Positions 35,963 through 47,623 of a DNA stretch of 64,000 nucleotides are shown piece by piece; position 1 is the stretch's first letter, and every line of letters begins with the position of its first letter. The stretch is from positions 2,361,860-2,425,859 of the forward strand of contig NZ_CP040924.1 of NCBI RefSeq assembly GCF_006351925.1, written 5' to 3'. The notes beneath the pieces are model-generated. The model made no database searches. It saw only the letters and a program-made list of their open reading frames with translations, and had not been told where the DNA came from. The DNA is from Clostridium thermarum (lineage in GTDB: Bacteria > Bacillota > Clostridia > Clostridiales > Clostridiaceae). Made by a program: the position numbers and the translations under genes.

Positions 35963-36193
35963 TTAATCTACTACATTTAAAGCTACTGTAACCACTGCAA
36001 ATAAAATTGAGAAAACAATAGTTAATTTGAAAAGCATAGCCTCTTTTGTTCTAGATTTATTTCTTGAGAAAAAGCTTTCATTATTACCAGCCATTAAACC
36101 TTTTAATCCATCTGACTTACTAGGCTGTAAAAGTACACAAACCATTACTGCTAATGCAAGTATAACCTCTAATATAATTAACACTGTACGCAT
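35963..36193 (-). CDS. secG: Protein translocase subunit SecG
   Basis: 76 residues with two membrane helices (about 3-22 and 52-72) separated by the conserved loop LLQPSKSDGLKGLMAG. SecG assists SecYE/SecA in protein export. Length and loop are typical. It lies between eno and rnr, the usual Firmicute order. AGGAGGTGC precedes the ATG. Confidence 0.93.
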   Translation of the reverse strand: MRTVLIILEVILALAVMVCVLLQPSKSDGLKGLMAGNNESFFSRNKSRTKEAMLFKLTIVFSILFAVVTVALNVVD

Positions 36194-36281
36194 CTAACAG
36201 CACCTCCTAACCCCTATTTATTGTCATATAAAACAATTGTAGCACACATTAAATTATATTACAATAACTTATTTATTTATA

Positions 36282-36307
36282 AAAGGCTGCCAAAGAAGGC
36301 AGCCTTT
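36282..36307 (-). terminator. Terminator after eno
   Basis: A 10-bp stem AAAGGCTGCC/GGCAGCCTTT with a 6-base loop sits 9 bases after the eno stop, followed on the minus strand by a T-rich stretch. It separates eno from secG. Confidence 0.8.
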
Positions 36308-36315
36308 AAATTAGA

Positions 36316-37626
<1,311 letters not shown>

Positions 37627-37758
37627 TTAAATTTTATCTAAATATACTATATAAGAGATATGCCTTAGTAAATTCAGCCAATATAAGGCACATCTATATT
37701 ATATCCATAATAATAAATAATTTGTACATAATATTATAATTTATTTATAAAAAATTAT

Positions 37759-39291
37759 TTATCTTATAATTAATGAACTACCTGTCATCTCCTCAGGCTT
37801 TTCTATACCCATTTCCTCCAAAAGTGTTGGGGCAATATCAGACAGTCTTCCGCCACTTCTTAAGGCACCTGTTGTATTTGAAACATGAATGAAAGGTACA
37901 GGATCAGAGGTATGGGCAGTCATAGGTTTTCCTGTAGAATAATCTATCATTTGTTCTGCATTACCATGGTCTGCTGTGACAAACACTGAGCCTCCCTTTG
38001 CAAGAACTGCATCTACCACTTTACCCATGCATTCATCTACTGCTTCGATAGCTTTTACTGCTGCTTCGAATACTCCTGTATGTCCTACCATGTCAGGGTT
38101 AGCATAGTTCACAATGATTAGGTCATATAGGTCCTGATTTATTCTGTTCAGAAGCTCATTTGTCAATTCATAAGCACTCATCTCAGGCTTTAAATCGTAA
38201 GTTGCAACCTTTGGTGATGGAATCATAACTCTGTCCTCACCAGCGTTTGGAACTTCTACTCCTCCATTAAAGAAAAAGGTTACATGGGCATATTTTTCTG
38301 TCTCTGCCATACGAAGTTGCTTTTTACCTAAGCTGCTTACATACTCACCTAAAGTATTTTTGTAGGATTGTGGATAATAAGCTATTTTTACATTTTCTAT
38401 AGTCTTATCATATTGAGTCATGGTAACGAAATTTAGATTTAATCTTTCTCTTTCAAAACCACTGAACTCAACATCATTTATTGCTCTTGTCATTTCTCTT
38501 GCTCTGTCAGGTCTAAAATTAAAGAATATTACAGAATCATTATTTTTTATTGTAGCTACCGGTTTACCATCCTCAGTGATTACAATTGGTAAAATAAACT
38601 CATCGGTTTTGTTGTCTTCATAGGAGGCTTCAATAGCCTTAATGGCATTGTCATAATATTCTCCTACTCCTTTTACCATAGCATCGTAAGCAAGCTTTAT
38701 TCTTTCCCACCTATTATCTCTGTCCATAGCATAGTATCTTCCGGAGATTGTAGCTATTTTTCCATTGTCTAGTTCCTTCAAATATTCTTCTATCTCTGCT
38801 ATATAGTCTTTTCCTGAAGTAGGCGGTGTATCTCTTCCATCCATAAAGGCATGTAGGTAAACCCTTGAAAGTCCTTTTTTCTTAGCTAATTTAAAAAGCG
38901 CTTTCACATGGTCAATGTGAGAGTGAACTCCACCATCAGATAGTAAACCTAAAAGATGAAGGGATGAATTATTTTCTACAGCTTTGTCCACAGCATAGTT
39001 TAGGGCCTCATTTTCAAAGAAATCTCCATCTTCAATCTGCTTTGTAATTCTAGTAAGTTCTTGATATATTATTCTTCCGGCACCAATATTTAAATGTCCA
39101 ACCTCTGAGTTACCCATTTGTCCTCTAGGTAATCCAACATCCATACCGCTTGCACTAAGCTCTGTATATGGGTACTTTTTAATATATGCATCGTAATTTG
39201 GCTTCTTAGCTGCCATTACTGCATTACCATCAACTTTATCAGTTAGTCCAAAGCCATCTAATATCATTAACATTACAGGTTTCTTAATCAT
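37759..39291 (-). CDS. gpmI: 2,3-bisphosphoglycerate-independent phosphoglycerate mutase, copy 1
   Basis: 510 residues of the alkaline-phosphatase-fold mutase that needs two Mn2+ and no bisphosphoglycerate. Metal and catalytic motifs are complete: LDGFG near 10-14, the phosphoserine in MGNSEVGHLNIGAGR (about 60), FMDGRDTPP, DRDNRWER, and the ADHGNAEQM ligand cluster near the C-terminus. GGAGG lies before the ATG. A second, highly similar full-length copy lies at 40338-41867, beyond a divergent CBS-ACT gene. This copy is next to eno and has its own upstream region, so the two can be controlled separately. Confidence 0.95.
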   Translation of the reverse strand: MIKKPVMLMILDGFGLTDKVDGNAVMAAKKPNYDAYIKKYPYTELSASGMDVGLPRGQMGNSEVGHLNIGAGRIIYQELTRITKQIEDGDFFENEALNYAVDKAVENNSSLHLLGLLSDGGVHSHIDHVKALFKLAKKKGLSRVYLHAFMDGRDTPPTSGKDYIAEIEEYLKELDNGKIATISGRYYAMDRDNRWERIKLAYDAMVKGVGEYYDNAIKAIEASYEDNKTDEFILPIVITEDGKPVATIKNNDSVIFFNFRPDRAREMTRAINDVEFSGFERERLNLNFVTMTQYDKTIENVKIAYYPQSYKNTLGEYVSSLGKKQLRMAETEKYAHVTFFFNGGVEVPNAGEDRVMIPSPKVATYDLKPEMSAYELTNELLNRINQDLYDLIIVNYANPDMVGHTGVFEAAVKAIEAVDECMGKVVDAVLAKGGSVFVTADHGNAEQMIDYSTGKPMTAHTSDPVPFIHVSNTTGALRSGGRLSDIAPTLLEEMGIEKPEEMTGSSLIIR

Positions 39292-39595
39292 ATTTATCCT
39301 CCAAGAAATTATTTATACTACATTATATCAAAATCTATTTTCGATTGATAATAATTCTTATTTATATTATACACTATAATTTAGTTGTGTACAATATTTC
39401 TGCAAATTTCTTTTATGTTTTGTATAGCTGTGATATCACTTACATAGTAATCCTAGCACTTATCAATTTAATTTTTACCTAATTATATTATAAAAATACA
39501 TTTTTATTGAATAATACTAATTTCTTTTAGTGCTAATTTTCTGAAAATATGTTATCATTATAATAGGTAATATTTTTATTAAATGGGGTGCTTTT
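39292..39595. other. Divergent promoter region between gpmI copy 1 and the CBS-ACT gene
   Basis: A 300-base AT-rich spacer without genes. A TATAAT -10 candidate lies about 30 bases before the plus-strand CBS-ACT gene; no convincing -35 is seen for either direction. No operator-like dyad stands out. Confidence 0.4.
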
Positions 39596-40216
39596 ATGAA
39601 GATTCAAACATTAATAACTGAAAGAAAAAAACTATCCACAGTCTCAAGCGATGATAGCTTAGCTACAGCTCTAGAAAAGATGCGTAGCTCTGATATAAAA
39701 TCCATCCCAGTTGTAAATGGCAACAAATGTGTTGGAATTATTTTTAAAGATAAAATTTTAGAAATGTTCTTAACAGATAAGGATACTGAAAATAAACTAA
39801 ATGAAACAAAGGTAGAGGCACTGATTGAAGAAATTCCTGTCTTGACCGCAAATCACAGCTTTGAATTCATAGTTCATACCCTCAGAGAGAAAGATGTGGT
39901 TTTTGTAGCTATTAATGACGAGAAAGGCAATTTTATGGGCATTATCACTCATAAATCTATCTTTGATGAGTTAACCGATATTATTGGGCTTAACAACGGC
40001 AAAAAGCTCTCAATTTACTTATATGATATACCGGGTCAGCTGGCTAAGATCAGCCAAGTATTTGCCAGACATAACGCAAATATTCAAAACTTGCTTGTAC
40101 GTAATCCTAAGACCAAGCTGACTATAAAAGAGATCATACTGAGAGTTGATGATTCAGTAGCAGAATACGTCAAAGAAGACCTGGAAAAGGCAGGTTATAG
40201 AGTTGAACTAGCTTAG
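39596..40216 (+). CDS. CBS-pair and ACT domain protein (AcuB-like)
   Basis: 206 residues: two CBS motifs (about 1-60, with SSDIKSIPVVNGNKCVGII, and 70-130) forming one adenosine-nucleotide-binding Bateman module. An ACT-like domain follows (about 138-206, starting LSIYLYDIPGQLAKISQVF). The layout is that of AcuB-type regulators, which bind AMP/ATP and often a small metabolite. There is no enzyme domain, so it must act on a partner. It is the only plus-strand gene in the glycolytic block and lies between the two gpmI copies. A link to energy sensing of lower glycolysis is attractive but is inference. Confidence 0.8.
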   Translation: MKIQTLITERKKLSTVSSDDSLATALEKMRSSDIKSIPVVNGNKCVGIIFKDKILEMFLTDKDTENKLNETKVEALIEEIPVLTANHSFEFIVHTLREKDVVFVAINDEKGNFMGIITHKSIFDELTDIIGLNNGKKLSIYLYDIPGQLAKISQVFARHNANIQNLLVRNPKTKLTIKEIILRVDDSVAEYVKEDLEKAGYRVELA

Positions 40217-40233
40217 CAATGAATAATGAGTAA

Positions 40234-40277
40234 AAATAAAGGCTATTTCTCAGCTAGCTGAGAAATAGCCTTTATTT
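40234..40277. terminator. Perfect 22-bp palindromic terminator
   Basis: Arms 40234-40255 and 40256-40277 are fully complementary (AAAGGCTATTTCTCAGCT core) with A- and T-rich ends on both sides. It closes the plus-strand CBS-ACT gene and could also stop minus-strand read-through. Confidence 0.85.
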
Positions 40278-40292
40278 ATATAAATTAAAAGA

Positions 40293-40315
40293 AATTCAGC
40301 TCTTCGAGCTGAATT
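40293..40315 (-). terminator. Terminator after gpmI copy 2
   Basis: A 10-bp stem AATTCAGCTC/GAGCTGAATT with a 3-base loop, followed on the minus strand by TTCTTTTAATTT, lies 22 bases after the gpmI stop. Confidence 0.8.
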
Positions 40316-40337
40316 CTCCATAGTTATTAATTTTTAA

Positions 40338-41867
40338 TTATTTTATAAGTGATTTTCCTGTCATTTCTGCTGGAATTTCGAGACCCATTACTTGGAGCAT
40401 AGTAGGTGCTATATCTGCCAGTACTCCACCCTCTCTCATTTCCTTTGCATCTTCAGCAACATAAAGGAATGGTACCGGACCAGTAGTATGTGCAGTCATA
40501 GGTTCTCCTGTAGAGTAATCTATCATCTGCTCTGCATTTCCGTGGTCTGCAGTGATAAATATAGTTCCATTCTTTTCAAGTATCTTGTCTACCACTCTTC
40601 CTACGCATACATCTACTGCTTCTATAGCAGCCTTAGCGGCTTCAAATACTCCTGTATGACCTACCATGTCAGGATTTGCGTAGTTTAGTATTATCATGTC
40701 ATATTCATCTGTATCTAATCTTCTAATTACTTCATCAGTAACTTCATAAGCGCTCATTTCAGGTTTCAAGTCATAAGTTGCAACCTTAGGAGAGTTTATT
40801 AACGCTCTGTCTTCATTAGGATTTGGAGCTTCAACTCCCCCATTAAAGAAGAAAGTTACGTGAGCGTACTTTTCTGTTTCAGCAATTCTTAACTGCTTCC
40901 TACCTAATTTGCTTACATACTCACCAAGAGTATTGGAATAGGATTGTGGCTTGAAAGCAACCTGTACATTTTCAATAGTCTTATCATACTGAGTCATACA
41001 AACAAAAGTTAAGTTTAGTGTCTCTCTTTGGAAGCCCTCAAAATTCCTGTCATTGATTGCTCTTGTTATCTCTCTAGCTCTATCCGGTCTGAAGTTAAAG
41101 AATATTATTGAGTCTCCATTCTTAATGGTTGCCACAGGCTTACCATCTTCAAGTATGACTGTTGGCAGAACAAACTCATCGGTTTTATTATCATCATAGG
41201 ATCTTTGCATTGCTTCTTCAGCATTGGCAGCAGTTTCACCCTTACCGTTTACCATTGCATCATAAGCAAGCTGCACTCTTTCCCATCTGTTGTCTCTATC
41301 CATTGCATAATATCTTCCGGAAACTGTAGCTATCTTTCCATTGCCAAGTTCCTTCAGATAATTTTCAACATCAATGATAAAATCCTTACCTGAGGATGGT
41401 GGTGTGTCTCTTCCATCCATGAAGGCATGCAGGTATACTCTTGAAAGTCCTTTATCCTTAGCCAATTTAAATAATGCCTTTAAATGATCTATATGTGAAT
41501 GTACTCCTCCATCAGAAACAAGTCCCATAAGATGGAGATCCCCATTGTTTTCAATAGCCTTATTAACAGCATCATTTAAAACTTCATTATTATAAAAATC
41601 ACCATCTTCAATCGCCTTTGAAATCCTAGTGAGTTCTTGATATATTATTCTTCCGGCACCAATATTTAAATGTCCAACTTCTGAGTTTCCCATCTGTCCC
41701 TTAGGCAGTCCTACATCAAACCCACTAGCCCCTAACTGAACATGAGGATATTTTGCAAATAGCTTGTCTAAATTAGGTTTATGAGCTGCACTAATTGCGT
41801 TACCATCTTCCTTGTCACTAATTCCAAAGCCATCTAAAATCATCAACATTACAGGTCTCTTAGTCAT
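40338..41867 (-). CDS. gpmI: 2,3-bisphosphoglycerate-independent phosphoglycerate mutase, copy 2
   Basis: 509 residues starting MTKRPVMLMILDGFG. The in-frame upstream start at 41885 is rejected because GGGGG lies 7 bases before the ATG at 41867. All active-site motifs of copy 1 are repeated (MGNSEVGHLNIGAGR, MDGRDTPP, DRDNRWER, ADHGNAEQM), and the proteins are similar along the whole length. This copy ends the cggR-gap-pgk-tpi-gpmI series, the ancestral position, while copy 1 sits with eno. Both look functional. Confidence 0.95.
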   Translation of the reverse strand: MTKRPVMLMILDGFGISDKEDGNAISAAHKPNLDKLFAKYPHVQLGASGFDVGLPKGQMGNSEVGHLNIGAGRIIYQELTRISKAIEDGDFYNNEVLNDAVNKAIENNGDLHLMGLVSDGGVHSHIDHLKALFKLAKDKGLSRVYLHAFMDGRDTPPSSGKDFIIDVENYLKELGNGKIATVSGRYYAMDRDNRWERVQLAYDAMVNGKGETAANAEEAMQRSYDDNKTDEFVLPTVILEDGKPVATIKNGDSIIFFNFRPDRAREITRAINDRNFEGFQRETLNLTFVCMTQYDKTIENVQVAFKPQSYSNTLGEYVSKLGRKQLRIAETEKYAHVTFFFNGGVEAPNPNEDRALINSPKVATYDLKPEMSAYEVTDEVIRRLDTDEYDMIILNYANPDMVGHTGVFEAAKAAIEAVDVCVGRVVDKILEKNGTIFITADHGNAEQMIDYSTGEPMTAHTTGPVPFLYVAEDAKEMREGGVLADIAPTMLQVMGLEIPAEMTGKSLIK

Positions 41868-41893
41868 ACTTAACCCCCATATCAAAATATATT

Positions 41894-42058
41894 AACACTG
41901 AGAAAGCGGAGAACACGAAAGGCACGGAAGAGTCTATTTATATTTTTAACTTAGAATCAATTCATACCATAAAGCAAATCATTGTATGTGTAAATTTGAT
42001 ATTCATTCAAAATATAAGTCCTTTAGTGTCCTCAGTGTCTTCTGTAAAATTCCGTGTT
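41894..42058. repeat. Long imperfect inverted repeat between gpmI copy 2 and tpi
   Basis: The left arm starts AACACTGAGAAAGCGGAGAA (41894). The right arm ends as the complement of AACACGGAATTTTACAGAAG (42058). The purine-rich AACACnGAg/GGAGnACAC pattern recurs in the next gap at 42897-42988. Confidence 0.6.
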
Positions 42059-42064
42059 TATTTC

Positions 42065-42811
42065 TTAAAAGTTTACGATAGCTGCGAAGTCTGCTGCCAC
42101 TAGACTAGCGCCACCTACAAGTGCTCCGTCTATGTCTGACATTGACATTTGCTCCTTTATAGTGGACGGCTTAACGGAGCCGCCGTATTGGATTCTTATT
42201 GCATCAGAAACTTCCTGACCGTAAAGGTTCTTTACACAGTTTCTTATGAAAGCTATTGTTTCATTAGCCTGCTCAGAAGTAGCAGTCTTACCAGTTCCTA
42301 TAGCCCAGATTGGCTCATAAGCTATAACAAGAGCCTTAACTTGGTCTGCAGTTAATCCGGCAAGGTCAAGTTTAACTTGTCTTCCAATAACTTCTTCAGT
42401 GATGTTTGCTTCTCTTTCTTCTAATGATTCTCCAACACAAAGAATTGGAACTAAGTTATGAGCGAAACAAGCCTTCAGCTTCTTATTAACAGTTTCATCT
42501 GTTTCATTAAAGTATTGTCTTCTTTCACTGTGGCCGATTATAACATAATCGATATTCATAGCTTCTAGCATACCTGGAGCAACTTCTCCTGTGAAAGCTC
42601 CCTTTTCTTCAAAGTGCACATTTTGAGCTCCAACTTTTATATTTGTTCCTTCAACTGCCTTCTTCACAGCATCTAAGCATACAAATGTTGGGCATATTAC
42701 CACTTCACATTTTGCATCTTTTACTAGTGGCTTTAAAGTCTCAACAGTTTTAACTGCTTCTTCAACAGTATAATGCATTTTCCAGTTTCCTGCGATTATT
42801 GGTGTTCTCAT
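42065..42811 (-). CDS. tpiA: Triosephosphate isomerase
   Basis: 248 residues, the normal length. It interconverts dihydroxyacetone phosphate and glyceraldehyde 3-phosphate. Catalytic features: GNWKMH (Lys13 region), the electrophile His in IGHSERR (about 95), the catalytic Glu in [14 protein letters not shown] with the mobile loop 6, and the C-terminal GGSVKP phosphate site. TAGGAGG lies before the ATG. It is between pgk and gpmI copy 2, with inverted repeats in both flanking gaps. Confidence 0.97.
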   Translation of the reverse strand: MRTPIIAGNWKMHYTVEEAVKTVETLKPLVKDAKCEVVICPTFVCLDAVKKAVEGTNIKVGAQNVHFEEKGAFTGEVAPGMLEAMNIDYVIIGHSERRQYFNETDETVNKKLKACFAHNLVPILCVGESLEEREANITEEVIGRQVKLDLAGLTADQVKALVIAYEPIWAIGTGKTATSEQANETIAFIRNCVKNLYGQEVSDAIRIQYGGSVKPSTIKEQMSMSDIDGALVGGASLVAADFAAIVNF

Positions 42812-42896
42812 TTATAAATTCCTCCTACAATAAAATTCGCCAATATGGCCTATGTCTTTAGGAATAAACTTTCATAACATAGCCTTAATAGCATAT

Positions 42897-42988
42897 AACA
42901 CGGAGAATTACGGAGTACACTTCCCTGGCAAAGAATTATAAATATTACTCTCTACCATAGTCTCAGTATCCTCCGCTTCTTCCGTGTT
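42897..42988. repeat. Imperfect inverted repeat between tpi and pgk
   Basis: The left arm AACACGGAGAATTACGGAGT (42897) is matched by the complement of AACACGGAAGAAGCGGAGGA ending at 42988. The same family occurs as 41894-42058. It may form a stem-loop in the polycistronic mRNA. Confidence 0.6.
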
Positions 42989-43002
42989 AAATTAATACTA
43001 TA

Positions 43003-44196
43003 TTACTTATCGTTTAAAGCAGCAATTCCCGGTAATTCCTTACCTTCTAAGAATTCTAGTGATGCTCCACCACCAGTGGAAATGTGAGTCATCTTGTCAC
43101 CAAATCCAAGGTTGTTAACTGCAGCAGCGCTGTCTCCACCGCCGATTACAGTTGTTGCATCGGAATCAGCCATAGCCTGTGCAACAGCAACAGTACCTGC
43201 AGCGAAGTTTTTGAACTCTGCAACGCCCATTGGTCCGTTCCAAATTACTGTCTTAGCACCCTTTACGGCATCAGCAAACAGCTTTTCTGACTTAGGTCCG
43301 ATATCTAGAGCAAGGTAACCATCTGGAACGTTTTGGTCCTCAGTTATAACTGCTTCAGCATTGGCATCAAACTTATCTGCTACTCTGTTATCTACTGGAA
43401 GTAAGAACTTAACGCCCTTTTCTTCAGCCTTCTTAACCATGTCTAAAGCATAATCCAATCTGTCAGCTTCTAATAAGGAGTTTCCAATGGAGTAGCCCTG
43501 AGCCTTTAAGAAAGTATAAGCCATTCCGCCACCGATTATAATTGTGTCTACTTTTTCAAGTAAATTGTTTATAACGTTGATTTTGTCTGATACTTTAGCT
43601 CCACCAAGGATAGCAACAAATGGTCTGACGGGGTTATTAACTGCTTCTCCTAAGAACTTTAATTCCTTTTGTATTAAGTATCCGCATACAGCTGTATCAA
43701 CGAACTTAGTTACTCCCACAGTTGAGCAGTGAGCCCTGTGTGCAGTACCGAAAGCATCATTAACATATATATCAGCTATGGAAGCCAGATCCTTTGAAAA
43801 GCTGTCTTCGTTCTTTCCTTCTTCTTTTCTGAATCTTGTATTTTCAAGAAGAACAACATCTCCCTCAGCCATAGCAGCTACAGCAGCCTTTGCATTTTCA
43901 CCAACAACAACGTCATCTGCAGCAAAAACTACTTCTTTGTTAAGTAATTCAGAAAGTCTCTTAGCAACTGGTGCAAGAGTTAAGCTTGGGTCTGGGCCCT
44001 TAGCCTTTCCAAGGTGTGAGCATAGTATAACCTTTGCACCGTTTTCCATTAAGTATTTAATTGTTGGTACAGCACCAACCAATCTATTTTCATCTGTTAT
44101 AACGCCATCTTTCAGAGGAACATTAAAGTCGCATCTTACAAGAACTCTTTTACCTTTAACCTGAATGTCTTCAATAGTCTTTTTATTAAAACTCAT
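43003..44196 (-). CDS. pgk: Phosphoglycerate kinase
   Basis: About 397 residues starting [10 protein letters not shown]. The ATG at 44196 follows AAGGGGTGG at good spacing, while the in-frame GTG at 44205 overlaps that site. Transfers phosphate from 1,3-bisphosphoglycerate to ADP. Signatures: VRCDFNVPL near the N-terminus (substrate-binding Arg/Asp/Asn), the hinge, NGPMGVAEF, and the nucleotide site GGGDSAAAV near 370. Follows gap in the cggR operon. Confidence 0.96.
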   Translation of the reverse strand: MSFNKKTIEDIQVKGKRVLVRCDFNVPLKDGVITDENRLVGAVPTIKYLMENGAKVILCSHLGKAKGPDPSLTLAPVAKRLSELLNKEVVFAADDVVVGENAKAAVAAMAEGDVVLLENTRFRKEEGKNEDSFSKDLASIADIYVNDAFGTAHRAHCSTVGVTKFVDTAVCGYLIQKELKFLGEAVNNPVRPFVAILGGAKVSDKINVINNLLEKVDTIIIGGGMAYTFLKAQGYSIGNSLLEADRLDYALDMVKKAEEKGVKFLLPVDNRVADKFDANAEAVITEDQNVPDGYLALDIGPKSEKLFADAVKGAKTVIWNGPMGVAEFKNFAAGTVAVAQAMADSDATTVIGGGDSAAAVNNLGFGDKMTHISTGGGASLEFLEGKELPGIAALNDK

Positions 44197-44333
44197 TCTA
44201 TCCACCCCTTCATTTTGTTAAAAAAGCCTGGCCTCATAGCCACCTGTCAGATGCACCGGCCCCAGAAACTGAGGCCAATACATCATCACTACAAAACCAG
44301 ACCTTTATCTACTTGATGTTTAGTTGTTATAGA

Positions 44334-45347
<1,014 letters not shown>

Positions 45348-45419
45348 TTAAAGTACCTCCTTAAATATAAAATATATATTTATAAAAATATATTTTAAAC
45401 ATATTAATTATTGTGGGCT

Positions 45420-46472
45420 CTAATTGTTAGTATGTGAATTTTCATATTCTTTTATTAATCTTAATATTTCCTTAGCAGCACCCTCATCTGTAATAAGCAC
45501 CCCTGACTTATTGCCTTTTTCAGTGGCCAATATTGCCTCTGCTTTACTGCTTCCACCGGCTACGGCAACAGGATAGTTAATTCTCCTAATATCAGAACTG
45601 TTTATACCTACAGTTGGTGTAGAATATACCACTTCACCATCTTTGTTAAAATAACATCCAAAAGCTTCTCCAACAGTTCCAATAGCTGTTAACTTATCTA
45701 TCATTTCTGGAGTTACGCCTCTTCTTTTAGCCATTTCATCTGCTCTGCCAATACCATAAATCAGTACATTAGAATTTTTAATATTTTCAATAATATCCTT
45801 TATGTCCCTTTCGTTTAACATAGTATCCAGAGCCCTATCACTTATGTTATCCGGAATATGTAACAGCTTATAACTTCCGCCTATCTTATTTGCAAGATTG
45901 GCAGCAAGAGTATTAGCTTGAATTTCCACTTGTTTTCCCATACCTCCTCGGGCAGGTACTACCAGTGCATTATAAATATTGTGCATTTTGGGTACATTGT
46001 CTATTACTTCTTTAATAGTGCTGCCACCGGTAAGAGCTATAATGTCACCACTTTTGATAACACCCTTAATATAGTTGGCCGCAGCTCTGCCTAATTCCTT
46101 TACAACAGTTCTGTCTTCATCCATATTACCCGGAACGATAATTACCTTTTTAACATTAAGCTTTTCTGCTATTACGTCTTCTATATCAGACAAACCTTTT
46201 ATTTCATGAATGAAGCCTTTCAGTTTATCAATGATATTCTCTCCTTCAGCTGTAACAATCATCCCTGGGGCACTGACCTCTATTAAGTTGACAGATTTTA
46301 AAAAATTTATCTCAGTTCTTACTATTCTTTCCCCTAAGTTAACACTATTGGCCAGAATCCTACGTCCTACCGGCTGATTATAATATATTGTCCTTAAAAT
46401 ATTATACCTTTTTTCCAGTAACTCAATAAGTTCAGGCACAATCTTTTGCTGTAATTTTAAAATCTCATCCAA
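45420..46472 (-). CDS. cggR: Central glycolytic genes regulator CggR (SorC family)
   Basis: 350 residues. The N-terminal helix-turn-helix (about 25-65; GRRILANSVNLGERIVRTEI) is followed by a sugar-phosphate-binding domain of the SorC/DeoR type with GGSTI (about 150), PARGGMGKQVE and GIGRADE. In Bacillus the effector is fructose-1,6-bisphosphate. The start is TTG at 46472, with GGGGTG 8 bases before it; an ATG close by is out of frame. Two direct operator repeats lie 17-53 bases upstream. It heads the gap-pgk-tpi-gpmI operon. Confidence 0.93.
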   Translation of the reverse strand: MDEILKLQQKIVPELIELLEKRYNILRTIYYNQPVGRRILANSVNLGERIVRTEINFLKSVNLIEVSAPGMIVTAEGENIIDKLKGFIHEIKGLSDIEDVIAEKLNVKKVIIVPGNMDEDRTVVKELGRAAANYIKGVIKSGDIIALTGGSTIKEVIDNVPKMHNIYNALVVPARGGMGKQVEIQANTLAANLANKIGGSYKLLHIPDNISDRALDTMLNERDIKDIIENIKNSNVLIYGIGRADEMAKRRGVTPEMIDKLTAIGTVGEAFGCYFNKDGEVVYSTPTVGINSSDIRRINYPVAVAGGSSKAEAILATEKGNKSGVLITDEGAAKEILRLIKEYENSHTNN

Positions 46473-46488
46473 AAGATAACACCCCTTT

Positions 46489-46525
46489 GGTCACTAAATG
46501 TCCCAGTATCACTTTTTATGTCCCA
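46489..46525 (-). promoter_or_regulatory. CggR operator, two direct repeats
   Basis: On the minus strand TGGGACATAAAA...TGGGACATTTAGTGACC carries two TGGGAC boxes exactly 20 bases apart. In Bacillus subtilis the known operator is CGGGAC-N6-TGTC-N4 repeated twice with the same 20-base period. The second half-site here continues N6-TGAC. Position just before cggR implies autoregulation and control of the downstream glycolytic genes. Confidence 0.8.
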
Positions 46526-46648
46526 CATCTTTATTATAAATTACTTATGATAATTTTTAAATAGTTTTACAAAATTTTTTTTAATATTTTTTATGTTATC
46601 CTAGTTCTATATTTCTATCCTGAATAATCAATAAAGGTAAGCATTAAT

Positions 46649-46690
46649 TTAGGCTGTAATTACAGCTTGTTTGCTATAATTACAGCCTAA
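46649..46690 (-). terminator. Terminator between degV and cggR
   Basis: TTAGGCTGTAATTA (46649-46662) pairs perfectly with TAATTACAGCCTAA (46677-46690). It insulates the cggR promoter from degV read-through. Confidence 0.75.
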
Positions 46691-46728
46691 GGCTTTAAAT
46701 ACTTAATAAAAAATAAACTATTCCGTAA

Positions 46729-47610
46729 TTATTTTACTTCTCTATCGTCTCCAACAAAAGCTACAGCTATCATATTGGGTCCAACATGAGAAGCAATTGT
46801 AGCGGATAGCTGTGACACAATAAGTTTTTTGGGCATGCATTCTTCCAGAATATACTCCTTCAGCATATACGCATCTTCTAAACAATCACCATGACCTATG
46901 ATGACAGTTGTGACACTACAGTTTCTAATGTGTTCATGAAACTTTTCTGCAAGAAATCTGATTGATTTCTTTCTTCCTCTAACGTTCGTATAGCTTACAA
47001 GTTTCCCACTATTGTCCACTGTCAAAATAGGTTTTATGTTTAAAGCTGTTCCTACAACTGCAGTTGCTGCTGATATTCTCCCCCCCTTTTTTAAAAAGTT
47101 CAAATCGTCTACCGCAAACCAGTGATTACTTTTTAGCTTGTTGTCTTCAACCCATCTGACAATTTCTTCCTTGCTTTTGCCATTTCTAAGCATATCAACA
47201 GCCTCTACTACCAATACACCTTGGCCAATAGAAGCTGAAAGAGTATCTATTACGGTAATATCTGCGTCAGGATGTTCCTTTATCAGTTCCTCAGCAGCCA
47301 TAACCGCATTGTTAAATGTTCCGCTCATACCAGAAGTAAACCCTATATAAATTATTGACTTTCCTTTTTGATAATGCTTTTTGAATATTTCTGAAAATCT
47401 AAATGTATTAATCTGAGCCGTAGAAGGCATTATACCTAATCTTAATTTTGAATAAAATTCATCATGAGACAAGGTTTTCCCAAAGTCGTCAAAATACTCA
47501 TAGCCCTCAATGTTAACGGGCATTCCTATTATGTCAAGCATATCGGCATTTTCTTGCACATATTCTAATGTAAGATCACAAGTAGAATCTGTAATTATTA
47601 TAGTGTTCAA
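46729..47610 (-). CDS. DegV family fatty-acid-binding protein
   Basis: 293 residues with the two-domain DegV fold. The N-terminal ITDSTCDLT, the STAQIN loop and the SGMSGTFNNA block line the fatty-acid pocket, and the SASIGQG motif follows. DegV/FakB proteins present bound fatty acids to the kinase FakA, but no fakA is in the window. The gene starts 13 bases after the trmL stop, so the two are probably co-transcribed, and it ends at the terminator before cggR. Confidence 0.9.
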   Translation of the reverse strand: MNTIIITDSTCDLTLEYVQENADMLDIIGMPVNIEGYEYFDDFGKTLSHDEFYSKLRLGIMPSTAQINTFRFSEIFKKHYQKGKSIIYIGFTSGMSGTFNNAVMAAEELIKEHPDADITVIDTLSASIGQGVLVVEAVDMLRNGKSKEEIVRWVEDNKLKSNHWFAVDDLNFLKKGGRISAATAVVGTALNIKPILTVDNSGKLVSYTNVRGRKKSIRFLAEKFHEHIRNCSVTTVIIGHGDCLEDAYMLKEYILEECMPKKLIVSQLSATIASHVGPNMIAVAFVGDDREVK

Positions 47611-47623
47611 AACTTCCCCACCT

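Noticed and set aside
43778-44164. 128-codon frame antisense to pgk
   Set aside because: Shadow of a highly conserved coding gene.
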